The translations under genes and the position numbers were made by a program. 57,665 bases of DNA from HGM04593 sp045661225. Its GTDB lineage: Bacteria; Bacteroidota; Bacteroidia; Bacteroidales; Bacteroidaceae. Under the pieces are notes generated by a model that searched no databases, had not been told where the DNA came from, and saw nothing but the letters and a program-made list of their open reading frames with translations. Below are positions 40,995 to 49,812 of this stretch, one piece after another. The DNA is taken from positions 1 through 57,665 of the forward strand of contig JAZRFF010000024.1 of assembly GCA_045661225.1 (NCBI GenBank), given 5' to 3'. Each line of letters starts with the position of its first letter. Position 1 is the first letter of the stretch.

Positions 40995-42440
40995 ATGAAT
41001 TATAGCGTTATGATTGAAAGTCTTAAAGAATTATATAAGGGCTTTTACGGTTGCGAAGCGCAGTCGGCTGTAAGGCTGACAGGCGATGGCTCGAACAGGG
41101 TCTATTATCGCTTGACGTCGGGTTGCGACTCGGCTATCGGTGTGGTTGGAACGTCGCTCGAGGAGAATAGGGCATTTGTGGCAATATCGGCGGCGCTTGC
41201 AAAGTGCGGGGCTAATGCTCCCGAGGTGTATGCTGTGTCGGCCGATGGCTTGTGCTATCTGCAGAAAGACCTTGGCGATGTCTCGCTGTATGCCAAATTG
41301 AGCGATGCACGCGAACGTGGCTCGTTTAATGCCGATGAGGTAGCTTTGTTGTGTAATACAGTGTCGCAGCTCCCTAAAATACAGTTTGGCGTTGCTCGCT
41401 ATTTCGATTTTAGCCTTTCCTATCCGGTTAGCGACTTTAACGAACGTACCGTAATGTGGGACCTTAACTACTTTAAGTACTGTTTTTTAAAGGGCGTAGG
41501 CGTGGAGTTTAACGAGAGTCTGCTTGAGGACGAATTTGACTCCTTGGCGGCCTTGCTGCTGAGCGATAATGACAATGTTTTTCTGTACCGTGACTTTCAG
41601 TCGCGCAATGTGATGCTCAATAAAGGCGTGCCCTTCTTTATAGATTTTCAGGGTGGGCGTCGTGGCCCTGTCTATTACGACATTGCGTCGTTTGTAGGGC
41701 AGGCGCGGGCAAAATACAGCGACGAGGTCGTGTCGGCAATGCTCGATGCTTACCTTGATGCGCTGGCGGAATACAAGAGTGTCGATAGAGAGAACTTTAT
41801 GCACGTGCTCACGCAGTTTCGTATATTCCGCCTGTTGCAGAACCTTGGCGCGTATGGTTACAGAGGCTTCTTTGAGCGCAAGAAAGCTTTTGTCGAGAGT
41901 ATCCCGGCTGCATTGCAGCAACTGTCGGTTTTGCTGGACGCGGATAACGTGAAATTACCCTATCTGCGCGCAATAGTTGATGAGATTCTGCGGTTGCCGA
42001 TGTTTGATAGGGAAACGCTTGATGGGCTGACGGTAGATGTTATGAGCTTCTCCTACAAGCGTGGTATTCCGGACGACGTGTCGGGTAATGGCGGTGGTTT
42101 TGTGTTCGATTGTCGCGCCATACACAATCCCGGCCGTTACGAACCGTATAAAAAACTGACAGGGCTTGACGAGCCTGTAAAGAAATTTCTTGAGACAGAG
42201 AGTGATATTGCGCCGTTTCTTGATAACGCCTTTGCAATGGTTGATACAATGGTTGATACTTATAAAAAACGTGGGTTTACTCACGTTCAGGTTTGCTGTG
42301 GTTGCACAGGCGGGCAACATCGCTCGGTGTACAGCGCCGAGGCTATAGCGCATCACGTTGCTGCGAAATTTGGTGTGCGCGTAGTTGTTACTCACAAGAT
42401 GCTTGGCCGCAAGTATGTGATTGAGCCTTCGTTAGGTTAA
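40995..42440 (+). CDS. AmgK-like sugar kinase fused to a RapZ C-terminal domain
   Basis: A 481-residue two-domain protein. Residues about 6-335 are an APH-fold kinase: nucleotide loop TGDGSNRVYYRL, catalytic loop YRDFQSRNVM (Asp near 201, Asn near 206) and metal site FIDFQGGRRGPVYYDIAS, closest by eye to AmgK, which phosphorylates MurNAc or GlcNAc at the anomeric position. From about residue 346 it has the RapZ C-terminal domain: SFSYKRGIPDD, VFDCRAIHNPGR, LTGLDEPVKKFL and CCGCTGGQHRSVY. In E. coli RapZ this domain binds GlcN6P and small RNAs, behind a P-loop domain that is missing here. The His usual before the catalytic R-D is Tyr. A second start at 41010 is possible. Amino-sugar sensing joined to salvage is inference. 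Confidence 0.85.
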   Translation: MNYSVMIESLKELYKGFYGCEAQSAVRLTGDGSNRVYYRLTSGCDSAIGVVGTSLEENRAFVAISAALAKCGANAPEVYAVSADGLCYLQKDLGDVSLYAKLSDARERGSFNADEVALLCNTVSQLPKIQFGVARYFDFSLSYPVSDFNERTVMWDLNYFKYCFLKGVGVEFNESLLEDEFDSLAALLLSDNDNVFLYRDFQSRNVMLNKGVPFFIDFQGGRRGPVYYDIASFVGQARAKYSDEVVSAMLDAYLDALAEYKSVDRENFMHVLTQFRIFRLLQNLGAYGYRGFFERKKAFVESIPAALQQLSVLLDADNVKLPYLRAIVDEILRLPMFDRETLDGLTVDVMSFSYKRGIPDDVSGNGGGFVFDCRAIHNPGRYEPYKKLTGLDEPVKKFLETESDIAPFLDNAFAMVDTMVDTYKKRGFTHVQVCCGCTGGQHRSVYSAEAIAHHVAAKFGVRVVVTHKMLGRKYVIEPSLG

Positions 42441-42465
42441 TCAAGGATTTATAATGCATTGAATT

Positions 42466-43941
42466 ATGAAATGTTTATACTTTAAACAATTACTTGCGGC
42501 ACTGTTGTTGCTTTGTGCAACGGTGGCAACCGCCCACGACTTTAAGAAGGGTGGAATATATTACAACATTACCTCGACAACCGATTTTACAGTGGAGGTT
42601 ACCTACAGAGGGGATCTTCCCGGTTCCTATTATAACGAGTATTCAGGTAATGTGGTAATCCCTGAAAGTGTAACTTATAATGGAAGTACTTACAGCGTAA
42701 CAAGTATTGGAGATTTAGCTTTCTATGATTGCTGTGGCCTTAAAAGTGTTGAAATTGGTAATAGTGTTACAAGCATTGGTCGGAGTGCGTTCGAGGATTG
42801 CAGTGGCCTTAAAAGTGTTGTAATTGGTAATAGTGTTACAACCATTGATTCTTCTGCGTTCGAAGATTGCAGTGGCCTTACTGATGTTGTAATTCCTAAC
42901 AGTATTACAAGTATAGCCTCTTATATGTTCAAAAACTGCAGTAGCCTTACCAGTGTTGAAATTCCAAATAGTGTAACAAGCATTGGTAATTATGCGTTCC
43001 AAAGTTGCAGTAGCCTTACCAGCGTTGTAATTCCAAATAGTGTAACAAGCATTGGTGAGCGTGCGTTCCAAAGTTGCAGTGGCCTTACAAGTGTTGAAAT
43101 TCCAAACAGTGTTACAAGTATTGGTGATAATGCGTTCTCTTATTGTACCGGCCTTACCTGTGTTGAAATTGGTAACAGCGTAACAAGCATTGGTGTTGGT
43201 GTGTTCTCTGAATGCAGTGCCCTTACCAACGTTGTAATTCCAAATTGTGTTACAAACATTGGTGATAATGCGTTCAATTTTTGCAGTGGCCTTACCAGCG
43301 TTGTAATTCCAAACAGCGTTACAAGCATTGGTGATAATGTGTTCAATTTTTGCAGTGGTCTTACAAACGTTGAAATTCCAAACAGCGTAACAAGCATTGG
43401 TGCTGGTGCGTTCTATGAATGCAGTGGCCTTACCAGTATTGTAATCCCCAACAGCGTAACAAGTATTGGAACTGATGCGTTCTATAATTGCCGTGGCCTT
43501 AAAGAGGTGCACATAAGCGATCTTTCTGCTTGGTGCGGAATATATTTTTATGACGAATTTGCTAATCCTATGCTTTATGCGCATAATCTGTATTTAAACG
43601 GCGAATTGCTTGCCGACCTTGTAATCCCCGATGGTGTAACAGAAATTAAAAGATATGCGTTCTGTGGTTGCAGTGCCCTTGCCAGCGTTGTAATTCCTGG
43701 TAGCGTAACAAGTATTGACAGTTATGCGTTCTCTGAATGCAGTGGGTTGACCGGTATAACCTCTATGATTCCTGCCGAGGATTTGTTCAGTGTAGCAAAT
43801 GATGCTTTTGATTATAACTGTGTTCTTTATGTGCCAAAGGGTGCGAAAGAGACCTACGCATCGACCGAGGGTTGGAGCAATTTTGAAAATATTGTTGAAA
43901 CAGACTTTACCGGCGTTGACGAGGTGAAAGGTGAAAGGTGA
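42466..43941 (+). CDS. BspA-like leucine-rich repeat secreted protein
   Basis: A 491-residue exported protein with a signal peptide (MKCLYFKQLLAALLLLCATV) and fourteen 23-residue LRR_5 repeats of the form VTSIGxxAFxxCSGLTSVVIPNS, twelve in one block (42690-43500) and two after an island with DLSAWCGIYFYDE. Such proteins mediate binding to host matrix, other bacteria or polysaccharide. A C-terminal cap (GAKETYASTEGWSNFENI) is present, but the protein ends at TGVDEVKGER inside a GTGAAAG heptamer tract and lacks the GRRV...KVLVK tail seen on the other secreted proteins here, so its 3' end may have been lost. The repeats also differ little in DNA, allowing recombination. Confidence 0.9.
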   Translation: MKCLYFKQLLAALLLLCATVATAHDFKKGGIYYNITSTTDFTVEVTYRGDLPGSYYNEYSGNVVIPESVTYNGSTYSVTSIGDLAFYDCCGLKSVEIGNSVTSIGRSAFEDCSGLKSVVIGNSVTTIDSSAFEDCSGLTDVVIPNSITSIASYMFKNCSSLTSVEIPNSVTSIGNYAFQSCSSLTSVVIPNSVTSIGERAFQSCSGLTSVEIPNSVTSIGDNAFSYCTGLTCVEIGNSVTSIGVGVFSECSALTNVVIPNCVTNIGDNAFNFCSGLTSVVIPNSVTSIGDNVFNFCSGLTNVEIPNSVTSIGAGAFYECSGLTSIVIPNSVTSIGTDAFYNCRGLKEVHISDLSAWCGIYFYDEFANPMLYAHNLYLNGELLADLVIPDGVTEIKRYAFCGCSALASVVIPGSVTSIDSYAFSECSGLTGITSMIPAEDLFSVANDAFDYNCVLYVPKGAKETYASTEGWSNFENIVETDFTGVDEVKGER

Positions 43942-44484
43942 AAACTGAAAAGTGAAAGGGGGTGAAGTTTCATTGCCAACTTTAAATTCTCGGTGACCCG
44001 TGAGCTTTTCTTGCTCTAAAGGCAGGAATCTTTCTCACACTTTTTTTGAAAAAAGTGCGCAAAAAACGGGCAGACGCGTCCGTCATTCGGTGGCTCTTGG
44101 GATTGATTGACTCGCGCACTTTTCGCAACCCACGCGGGAGTCGCTCATTGACAACTTTGTTGTCGAGCCTGCTTACGCTCGCTGTGTGCGTGAATAAATT
44201 CCCGCCCGCTCGCTTAATCGCAGCCTTCGTCGATTAAAAAAAGTTTTAATTCATAAGTTGCCCTGCGGGGCAACATTCTTCGGTTGAGCCGCCTCGTCGC
44301 TTCGCTGTGACTTCCGAACGCTGCCCATTGTTTTAGAAATTACTCCTGCTACGGGCATAGTTCATTTCTTCTTTGCAGAAGTAATTTTGAGTTGTCGCTG
44401 CGAAATTTAAAGTAAACTTTGCTTATCTCGCTCGCTTTTACTATCTTTGCGAGAATAAATGGAAAACGATTCAAAATAGATACA
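43942..44484. other. Long spacer between the LRR gene and ileS
   Basis: A 543-base stretch with no supported gene. It begins with the end of a GTGAAAG-type heptamer tract, has an A/T hairpin CACTTTTTTTgAAAAAAGTG near 44038-44057, a hairpin GTTGCCC-tgc-GGGGCAAC near 44258-44275, and several CGCTCGCT words. One 63-residue frame at 44046 is basic and without start context; I do not support it. The ileS promoter lies at the right end. Confidence 0.6.
44418..44449 (+). promoter_or_regulatory. Promoter of ileS
   Basis: TTTG at 44418-44421, 20 bases, then TATCTTTG at 44442-44449. The leader is about 30 bases, too short for a T-box. Confidence 0.7.
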
Positions 44485-47400
44485 ATGAAAAAGAAATTTC
44501 CTGTATATAACCAGCTTAATCTGCCTCAGATAAACAAAGAGGTATTGGGCGAGTGGGACAATAATGACCTGTTTGCAAGGAGTATGTCGGAGCGCGAGGG
44601 TGCTCCATCGTTCGTGTTCTTTGAAGGTCCTCCTTCGGCTAACGGAATGCCTGGCATTCACCACGTGATGGCGCGTAGCATAAAGGATACTTTCTGCCGT
44701 TTCAAGACAATGAAAGGCTTTCAGGTTAAGCGTAAGGCGGGTTGGGATACTCACGGTCTGCCAGTGGAACTTGGAGTCGAGAAAAAACTGAATATAACAA
44801 AAGAGGATATCGGCAAGAAAATCTCGGTCGATGACTATAATCGCAATTGTCGCGAAGAGGTTATGAAATATACTCGCGAGTGGACTGACCTTACTCGCAA
44901 AATGGGTTATTGGGTAGACCTTGACAATCCTTATATCACATACGAGAATAGCTATATAGAGTCGTTGTGGTGGTTGCTTAAACAACTTTACAACAAGGGG
45001 CTGCTGTACAAGGGTTATACCATTCAGCCCTATTCTCCGGCTGCAGGAACAGGATTGAGCTCTCACGAACTTAATCAGCCGGGTTGTTACCGCGACGTTA
45101 AGGATACTACTGCTGTTGCGCAGTTCCGTATGCTTGACCCCAAGCCCGAAATGAACGAGTGGGGTACACCTTATTTCCTTGCGTGGACAACTACTCCTTG
45201 GACATTGCCTTCGAACACTGCACTTTGCGTTGGTCCCAAGATTGACTATGTTGCAGTAAAGACATACAATAGCTACAGTGGTGAACCCATCACTGTGGTG
45301 CTTGCAAAAGCGCTTCTTGCAGCACACTTCAACCCGGCTGGAGCCGAGCTTCCGCTCGAGGATTATAAAGCCGGTGACAAGGTTGTTCCTTATAAGGTCA
45401 TTGCCGAATATAAGGGTGTCGACCTTGTGGGTATGCACTATGCGCAGCTTTTCCCTTGGGTTAAGCCTGTGACTAAAGATGGTGAAACGGTTGTCGATGC
45501 TTCGGCCGACGCGTTCCGCGTGATTCCCGGTGATTATGTTACTACCGAGGACGGTACAGGTATTGTACACATTGCGCCTACTTTTGGTGCCGATGACGCT
45601 TTTGTGGCAAAAGCCGCAGGTATACCATCGCTCTTCCTTGTGAACAAGAAAGGCGAGACTCGTCCTATGGTTGATTTTACCGGTAAATTCTGGGCTATAG
45701 ACGAACTCGATGATGAGTTTGTGAAGAATTGTGTCGATGTTGAATTGTATTCAAAATTTGCCGGTGCGTATGTGAAGAATGCCTACGACCCGCAGTATAC
45801 AGTCGATGGAAAGTACGACGAAAAGGCGGCTGCAAAGGCCGAGACACTCGATGTTGCACTCTGTATGGTAATGAAACAGGCAGGTGTGGCATTCAAGATT
45901 GAAAAGCACGTACACAACTATCCGCATTGTTGGCGTACCGACAAGCCGGTTCTTTATTACCCGCTCGACAGTTGGTTCGTGCGCGCATCGCAGATGAAAG
46001 AGCGTATGAGCGAGCTCAACAAGACCATCACCTGGAAGCCTGAATCTACCGGTACAGGCCGTTTCGGAAAGTGGCTCGAGAATCTCAACGATTGGAACCT
46101 CAGCCGCAGCCGTTATTGGGGAACTCCGTTGCCCATCTGGACAAGCGAGGACGGCGAGGCAATCTGTATAGGCTCAATCGAGGAGTTGTATAATGAAATA
46201 GAAAAGGCTGTTGCTGCCGGAATAATGACAAGCAACCCCTACAAGGATAAAGGATTCGTTCCGGGCGACTATAGCAAGGCCAACTATGATAAAATAGACC
46301 TTCACCGTCCTTATGTCGATGATATTAAACTTGTTTCTTCGACAGGCAAGGTTATGACCCGTGAGCTTGACCTTATTGATGTGTGGTTCGATTCGGGTGC
46401 AATGCCTTATGCGCAGATACACTATCCATTCGAGAATAAAGAGCTTCTCGACAGCCGTACAGTGTATCCCGCCGATTTTATTGCCGAGGGCGTGGACCAG
46501 ACACGCGGCTGGTTCTATACGTTGCACGCTATTGCAACAATGGTGTTTGACACAGTTGCCTTCAAGACTGTAATTTCCAATGGCCTCGTGCTCGACAAGA
46601 ATGGCGATAAGATGTCCAAGCGTTTGGGCAATGCCGTCGACCCCTTCAATACCATTGAAACTTACGGAAGCGATGCGTTGCGTTGGTATATGATTACAAA
46701 CTCTGCGCCTTGGGATAACTTGCGTTTCAACGAAGAAGGTGTGAAAGAGGTTACACGCTCGTTCTTTGGCAAATTGTACCAGACATACAGCTTCTTTACA
46801 ATGTATGCCAATGTTGATGGCTTTACATTTGCCGAACCCGAAGTTCCGCTAGCCGAGCGTCCGGAGCTTGACCGTTGGATAATATCTGAATTAAACACTC
46901 TTGTAAAGAATGTAAACAACTGTCTTAACGACTATGAACCAACAAAGGCCGGACGCCTTATTCAGGAGTTTGTCATTGACAATGTTAGCAACTGGTTTGT
47001 ACGTCTCAGCCGTAAACGTTTCTGGGGTTCGGATATGAGCCTGGATAAACTCTCGGCTTATCAGACACTCTATACCTGTCTTGAAACAGTGTCGCGCCTG
47101 ATGGCTCCTATTGCGCCTTTCTATGCCGACAGACTTTATCAGGACCTTACATCGGTAACCGGTCGCGGCGAAGCACAATCGGTGCACCTTGCAAAGTTCC
47201 CCGAGTGTGATGAGACTGCTGTCGATACTGAACTTGAGTATCGTATGGAGCTTGCACAGCAGATATCTTCAATGGTGCTTGCCCTGCGCAAGAAAGAGGC
47301 ACTTATCGTGCGTCAGCCCTTGCAGAAGATAGCTATTCCTGCTGCCGACGAGGTTATGAAATCCCGTATCGAGGCTGTAAAGCAGCTTATCCTGAGCGAG

Positions 47401-47967
47401 GTGAATGTTAAGGAGCTTGTTTTTGTCGAGGGTGACGGTATTCTCGTGAAAAAGATTAAGTGTAACTTCCGTACTCTTGGAAAGAAATTCGGAAAACTGA
47501 TGAAGAGTGTTAATGCGGCTGTGACAGAAATGTCGCAGGAACAGATTGCCGAACTTGAGAAGAACGGAACAATAACCTTGCAGGTCGAGGGTACTGATGC
47601 TCTTATTGAACTTGCCGACGTTGAAATCTTCAGCGAGGACGTTCCCGGCTGGACCGTTGCCAACGAGGGCGCACTTACCGTTGCGCTTGACGTAGAGGTT
47701 ACCGATGAGTTGCGTCGTGAAGGTATTGCGCGTGAGATTGTGAAGAAAATTCAGGCCGTGCGCAAGGATAGCGGCTTCGAGATTACCGACAGAATTGCTG
47801 TTACGGTGTCGGCAAGCGAGGTTAGTGATGCGGCAGTGGAGCAGTTCCGTGACTATATCTGCAATCAAGTGCTGGCCGATTCGCTTACAGTGAATGCTAC
47901 GCTTACCGAGGGTGAAGAGGTTGAACTTGACGGTGCTGCAATAAAGGTTTCTGTAAAGAAAATTTAA
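44485..47967 (+). CDS. ileS: Isoleucyl-tRNA synthetase
   Basis: Charges tRNA-Ile with isoleucine. I start it at 44485 (MKKKFPVYNQLNLPQ), giving 1160 residues; the frame upstream is the promoter. The class-I signature 1 is GMPGIHH near residues 54-60, signature 2 is KMSKR near 709-713, and the editing CP1 domain lies between (WTTTPWTLPSNTAL, GTGIVHIAPTFGADD). The size and the long C-terminal region from about residue 870 indicate the eukaryote-like IleRS type, whose members are often insensitive to mupirocin; that is family knowledge, not shown here. It leads a group with the DksA-like, lspA and DUF4296 genes. Confidence 0.97.
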   Translation: MKKKFPVYNQLNLPQINKEVLGEWDNNDLFARSMSEREGAPSFVFFEGPPSANGMPGIHHVMARSIKDTFCRFKTMKGFQVKRKAGWDTHGLPVELGVEKKLNITKEDIGKKISVDDYNRNCREEVMKYTREWTDLTRKMGYWVDLDNPYITYENSYIESLWWLLKQLYNKGLLYKGYTIQPYSPAAGTGLSSHELNQPGCYRDVKDTTAVAQFRMLDPKPEMNEWGTPYFLAWTTTPWTLPSNTALCVGPKIDYVAVKTYNSYSGEPITVVLAKALLAAHFNPAGAELPLEDYKAGDKVVPYKVIAEYKGVDLVGMHYAQLFPWVKPVTKDGETVVDASADAFRVIPGDYVTTEDGTGIVHIAPTFGADDAFVAKAAGIPSLFLVNKKGETRPMVDFTGKFWAIDELDDEFVKNCVDVELYSKFAGAYVKNAYDPQYTVDGKYDEKAAAKAETLDVALCMVMKQAGVAFKIEKHVHNYPHCWRTDKPVLYYPLDSWFVRASQMKERMSELNKTITWKPESTGTGRFGKWLENLNDWNLSRSRYWGTPLPIWTSEDGEAICIGSIEELYNEIEKAVAAGIMTSNPYKDKGFVPGDYSKANYDKIDLHRPYVDDIKLVSSTGKVMTRELDLIDVWFDSGAMPYAQIHYPFENKELLDSRTVYPADFIAEGVDQTRGWFYTLHAIATMVFDTVAFKTVISNGLVLDKNGDKMSKRLGNAVDPFNTIETYGSDALRWYMITNSAPWDNLRFNEEGVKEVTRSFFGKLYQTYSFFTMYANVDGFTFAEPEVPLAERPELDRWIISELNTLVKNVNNCLNDYEPTKAGRLIQEFVIDNVSNWFVRLSRKRFWGSDMSLDKLSAYQTLYTCLETVSRLMAPIAPFYADRLYQDLTSVTGRGEAQSVHLAKFPECDETAVDTELEYRMELAQQISSMVLALRKKEALIVRQPLQKIAIPAADEVMKSRIEAVKQLILSEVNVKELVFVEGDGILVKKIKCNFRTLGKKFGKLMKSVNAAVTEMSQEQIAELEKNGTITLQVEGTDALIELADVEIFSEDVPGWTVANEGALTVALDVEVTDELRREGIAREIVKKIQAVRKDSGFEITDRIAVTVSASEVSDAAVEQFRDYICNQVLADSLTVNATLTEGEEVELDGAAIKVSVKKI

Positions 47968-48016
47968 TATATTGCGATAAAAAACTTATAATACTAACTA
48001 TAATACATTTTTTAAT

Positions 48017-48391
48017 ATGGCTGAAAAAGTTCGCTATTCAGATGAAGAACTTGCGGAATTCCGCGAGGTTATAATGAAGAAGTTAGAGCTCGCAAAAAGA
48101 GACTACGACGAGATTATGAGGGCGTTGCGCCACGAGGATAGTAATGATGTTGCCGACACATCGCCTACATATAAAGGTCTTGAGGACGGTAGCGATGCTG
48201 CATACCTCGAGGAGCAAATGCAGATAGCAAGCCGTCAGGCAAAGTTTATCCAGGGGCTTCAGGCTGCGCTTGTTCGCATTGAGAATAAAACTTATGGCAT
48301 TTGCCGTGAGACCGGAAAGCTTATCTCCAAGGAGCGCTTGATGGCAGTTCCGCACGCAACACTCAGTATCGAGGCGAAAAAGAACCGATAA
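48017..48391 (+). CDS. DksA/TraR-like protein without the zinc-finger cysteines
   Basis: A 124-residue protein with the coiled-coil arrangement of DksA/TraR regulators, which bind the RNA polymerase secondary channel. Two helices (ELAEFREVIMKKLELAKRDY and ASRQAKFIQGLQAALVRIEN) flank a tip region containing DSNDVAD and DGSDAAY. The zinc-finger part reads YGICRETGKLISKERLMAVPH: only one Cys (Cys96) of the four is left, though the surrounding residues follow the family closely. It would fold without zinc. It lies 49 bases behind ileS and 3 bases before lspA, a neighbourhood common in Bacteroidales. Confidence 0.88.
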   Translation: MAEKVRYSDEELAEFREVIMKKLELAKRDYDEIMRALRHEDSNDVADTSPTYKGLEDGSDAAYLEEQMQIASRQAKFIQGLQAALVRIENKTYGICRETGKLISKERLMAVPHATLSIEAKKNR

Positions 48392-48394
48392 ACA

Positions 48395-48994
48395 ATGGCG
48401 ATAGAGAAGAAAAAACGTTATCTGCTCGCATTTTCGTTGCTGACGTTTGCAATCGTTGCCGACCAGGCGATAAAGATTGCAGTCAAGACGACTATGCGGC
48501 TCGGCGAGGGAATAATGGTCTTTGGCGAGTGGTTTCAGATAAGGTTTATCGAAAATAACGGAATGGCATTCGGAATGGAGCTTTTCGGGAAACTTTTCCT
48601 GACCTCCTTCCGCCTTGTCGCCGTTGGCCTGCTTGTTTATTACATTCTAAGGCTTCTGCGCGAGGCTAAACAGCCTTTCGGGTATGTCCTGTGCATAGTT
48701 CTTGTCCTTGCCGGAGCGTTGGGCAACCTGATTGACTGTCTTTTCTACGGCGAGATTTTCTCGTCGAGTTGGGGGCAGGTGGCTCAGTTTGTGCCGTGGG
48801 GTGAGGGGTACTCCTCTTTTATGTACGGCAGAGTGGTGGATATGTTCTATTTTCCGCTCTTTACTTGGCCCGATTGGTTGCCTCTTGTTGGCGGAGATAT
48901 ATTCTTTGCGCCGGTGTTCAACCTTGCCGACTCGTTTATAACTTGCAGCGTAGCGGTATTATTGCTGTTCTATAGAAAGAATATCTTAAATTGA
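48395..48994 (+). CDS. lspA: Lipoprotein signal peptidase (signal peptidase II)
   Basis: Inner-membrane aspartyl protease that removes signal peptides from lipidated prolipoproteins, which are abundant in this window. The 199-residue protein has four membrane helices, the N-x-G-x-A-F segment IENNGMAFGM, GALGNLIDC, and the catalytic pair Asp149 in RVVDMFYF and Asp179 in FNLADS. An extra periplasmic loop (about residues 120-145) makes it longer than the E. coli enzyme, as usual for Bacteroidetes. It starts 3 bases after the DksA-like gene. Confidence 0.95.
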   Translation: MAIEKKKRYLLAFSLLTFAIVADQAIKIAVKTTMRLGEGIMVFGEWFQIRFIENNGMAFGMELFGKLFLTSFRLVAVGLLVYYILRLLREAKQPFGYVLCIVLVLAGALGNLIDCLFYGEIFSSSWGQVAQFVPWGEGYSSFMYGRVVDMFYFPLFTWPDWLPLVGGDIFFAPVFNLADSFITCSVAVLLLFYRKNILN

Positions 48995-49002
48995 TTCCCT
49001 TT

Positions 49003-49797
49003 ATGCGGTTCTTGAGGTGTATTCTTGTGACTTTTGTGACTGTAACGCTTGTGTCGTGCACTGTAAAGATGCCCGATGATGTTCTCCCGCACGAGAAAAT
49101 GAAGGCGTTGTTGTACGATTATCACAAGGTTCAGGCTATGTCCTCGGAATATGCCGATGCTGATTATCAGGAGAAGATGTTTTTTAATTATGTCTTTGAC
49201 AAACACGGGGTTACTAAGAGGCAGTTTGAGCACTCTATGCAGTGGTATAATCGCTACCCCAAGCATATGAAGAACATATATGCGGAACTTGAGGCGCAGG
49301 TTGAAGGGGAGATTGAGAAACTTTCGGCAATGACCGGCGGTTCCGACGAGGGGGTGTCGCTTGAACTTGCGTATCTTGATTCCGATACTTCGGAATTGTG
49401 GACGGGCGTGCATAATAAGATTCTTTCGGCTACAAACCTCCAGAGCTATATTACATTTGACTTTAATGCGCCTTCCGATTCCACCTTTGTGGCCGGCGAC
49501 AGTCTCTCATTCTCGTTTCACGCGCTTTTTGCATCGGGCGGTGTTCCCGGGGTTAAACAAAGTGCTCACGCCGGCTTGGCTTTGTGGTACGATGGAGGAG
49601 TGAGGGATTTTAGTGGCGTCGAGGTCGATTCGAGCGGTGTTTATGTGCTCACATTCGACAGGCGTGCAAAGAACCGGATTTCTCGTGCTACCGGCTTTGT
49701 CTATTATAACGACAATGATACCTCGTGCGTTGCGCGTCTCTTGCTCAATGATATTTCGGTGAGAAGGATTCACCCCGAACCTCCTGAAAAGGATTGA
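49003..49797 (+). CDS. DUF4296 lipoprotein
   Basis: A 264-residue lipoprotein with signal MRFLRCILVTFVTVTLVSCT, lipidated Cys near residue 19. The N-terminal DUF4296 domain (about 22-105) is helical: MKALLYDYHKVQAM and FDKHGVTKRQFEHSMQWYNR. The C-terminal half is beta-rich (SYITFDFNAPSDSTFVAGDS). I use the ATG at 49003; a TTG at 48991 overlaps the lspA stop. Position directly behind lspA is conserved in the order. The function is unknown; it should sit in the periplasm or outer membrane. Confidence 0.88.
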   Translation: MRFLRCILVTFVTVTLVSCTVKMPDDVLPHEKMKALLYDYHKVQAMSSEYADADYQEKMFFNYVFDKHGVTKRQFEHSMQWYNRYPKHMKNIYAELEAQVEGEIEKLSAMTGGSDEGVSLELAYLDSDTSELWTGVHNKILSATNLQSYITFDFNAPSDSTFVAGDSLSFSFHALFASGGVPGVKQSAHAGLALWYDGGVRDFSGVEVDSSGVYVLTFDRRAKNRISRATGFVYYNDNDTSCVARLLLNDISVRRIHPEPPEKD

Positions 49798-49812
49798 CAA
49801 AGAGTGGCTGCT

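Noticed and set aside
42690..43500. CRISPR array
   Set aside because: The regular repeats are 69-base coding units of LRR_5 motifs in one open frame, not spacers between identical repeats.
42715..43584. Minus-strand frame of 289 codons inside the LRR gene
   Set aside because: The 69-base repeat unit keeps the opposite strand open by chance; the protein would be an artefact of the LRR repeats.
44046..44237. 63-codon frame in the spacer before ileS
   Set aside because: Basic, low-complexity product starting inside an A/T hairpin, with no ribosome-binding site.
44407..45570. Long minus-strand open frame of 387 codons inside ileS
   Set aside because: It is antisense to the N-terminal half of IleRS, whose motifs are all intact; its translation has no domain and a His/Cys/Arg-rich shadow composition.
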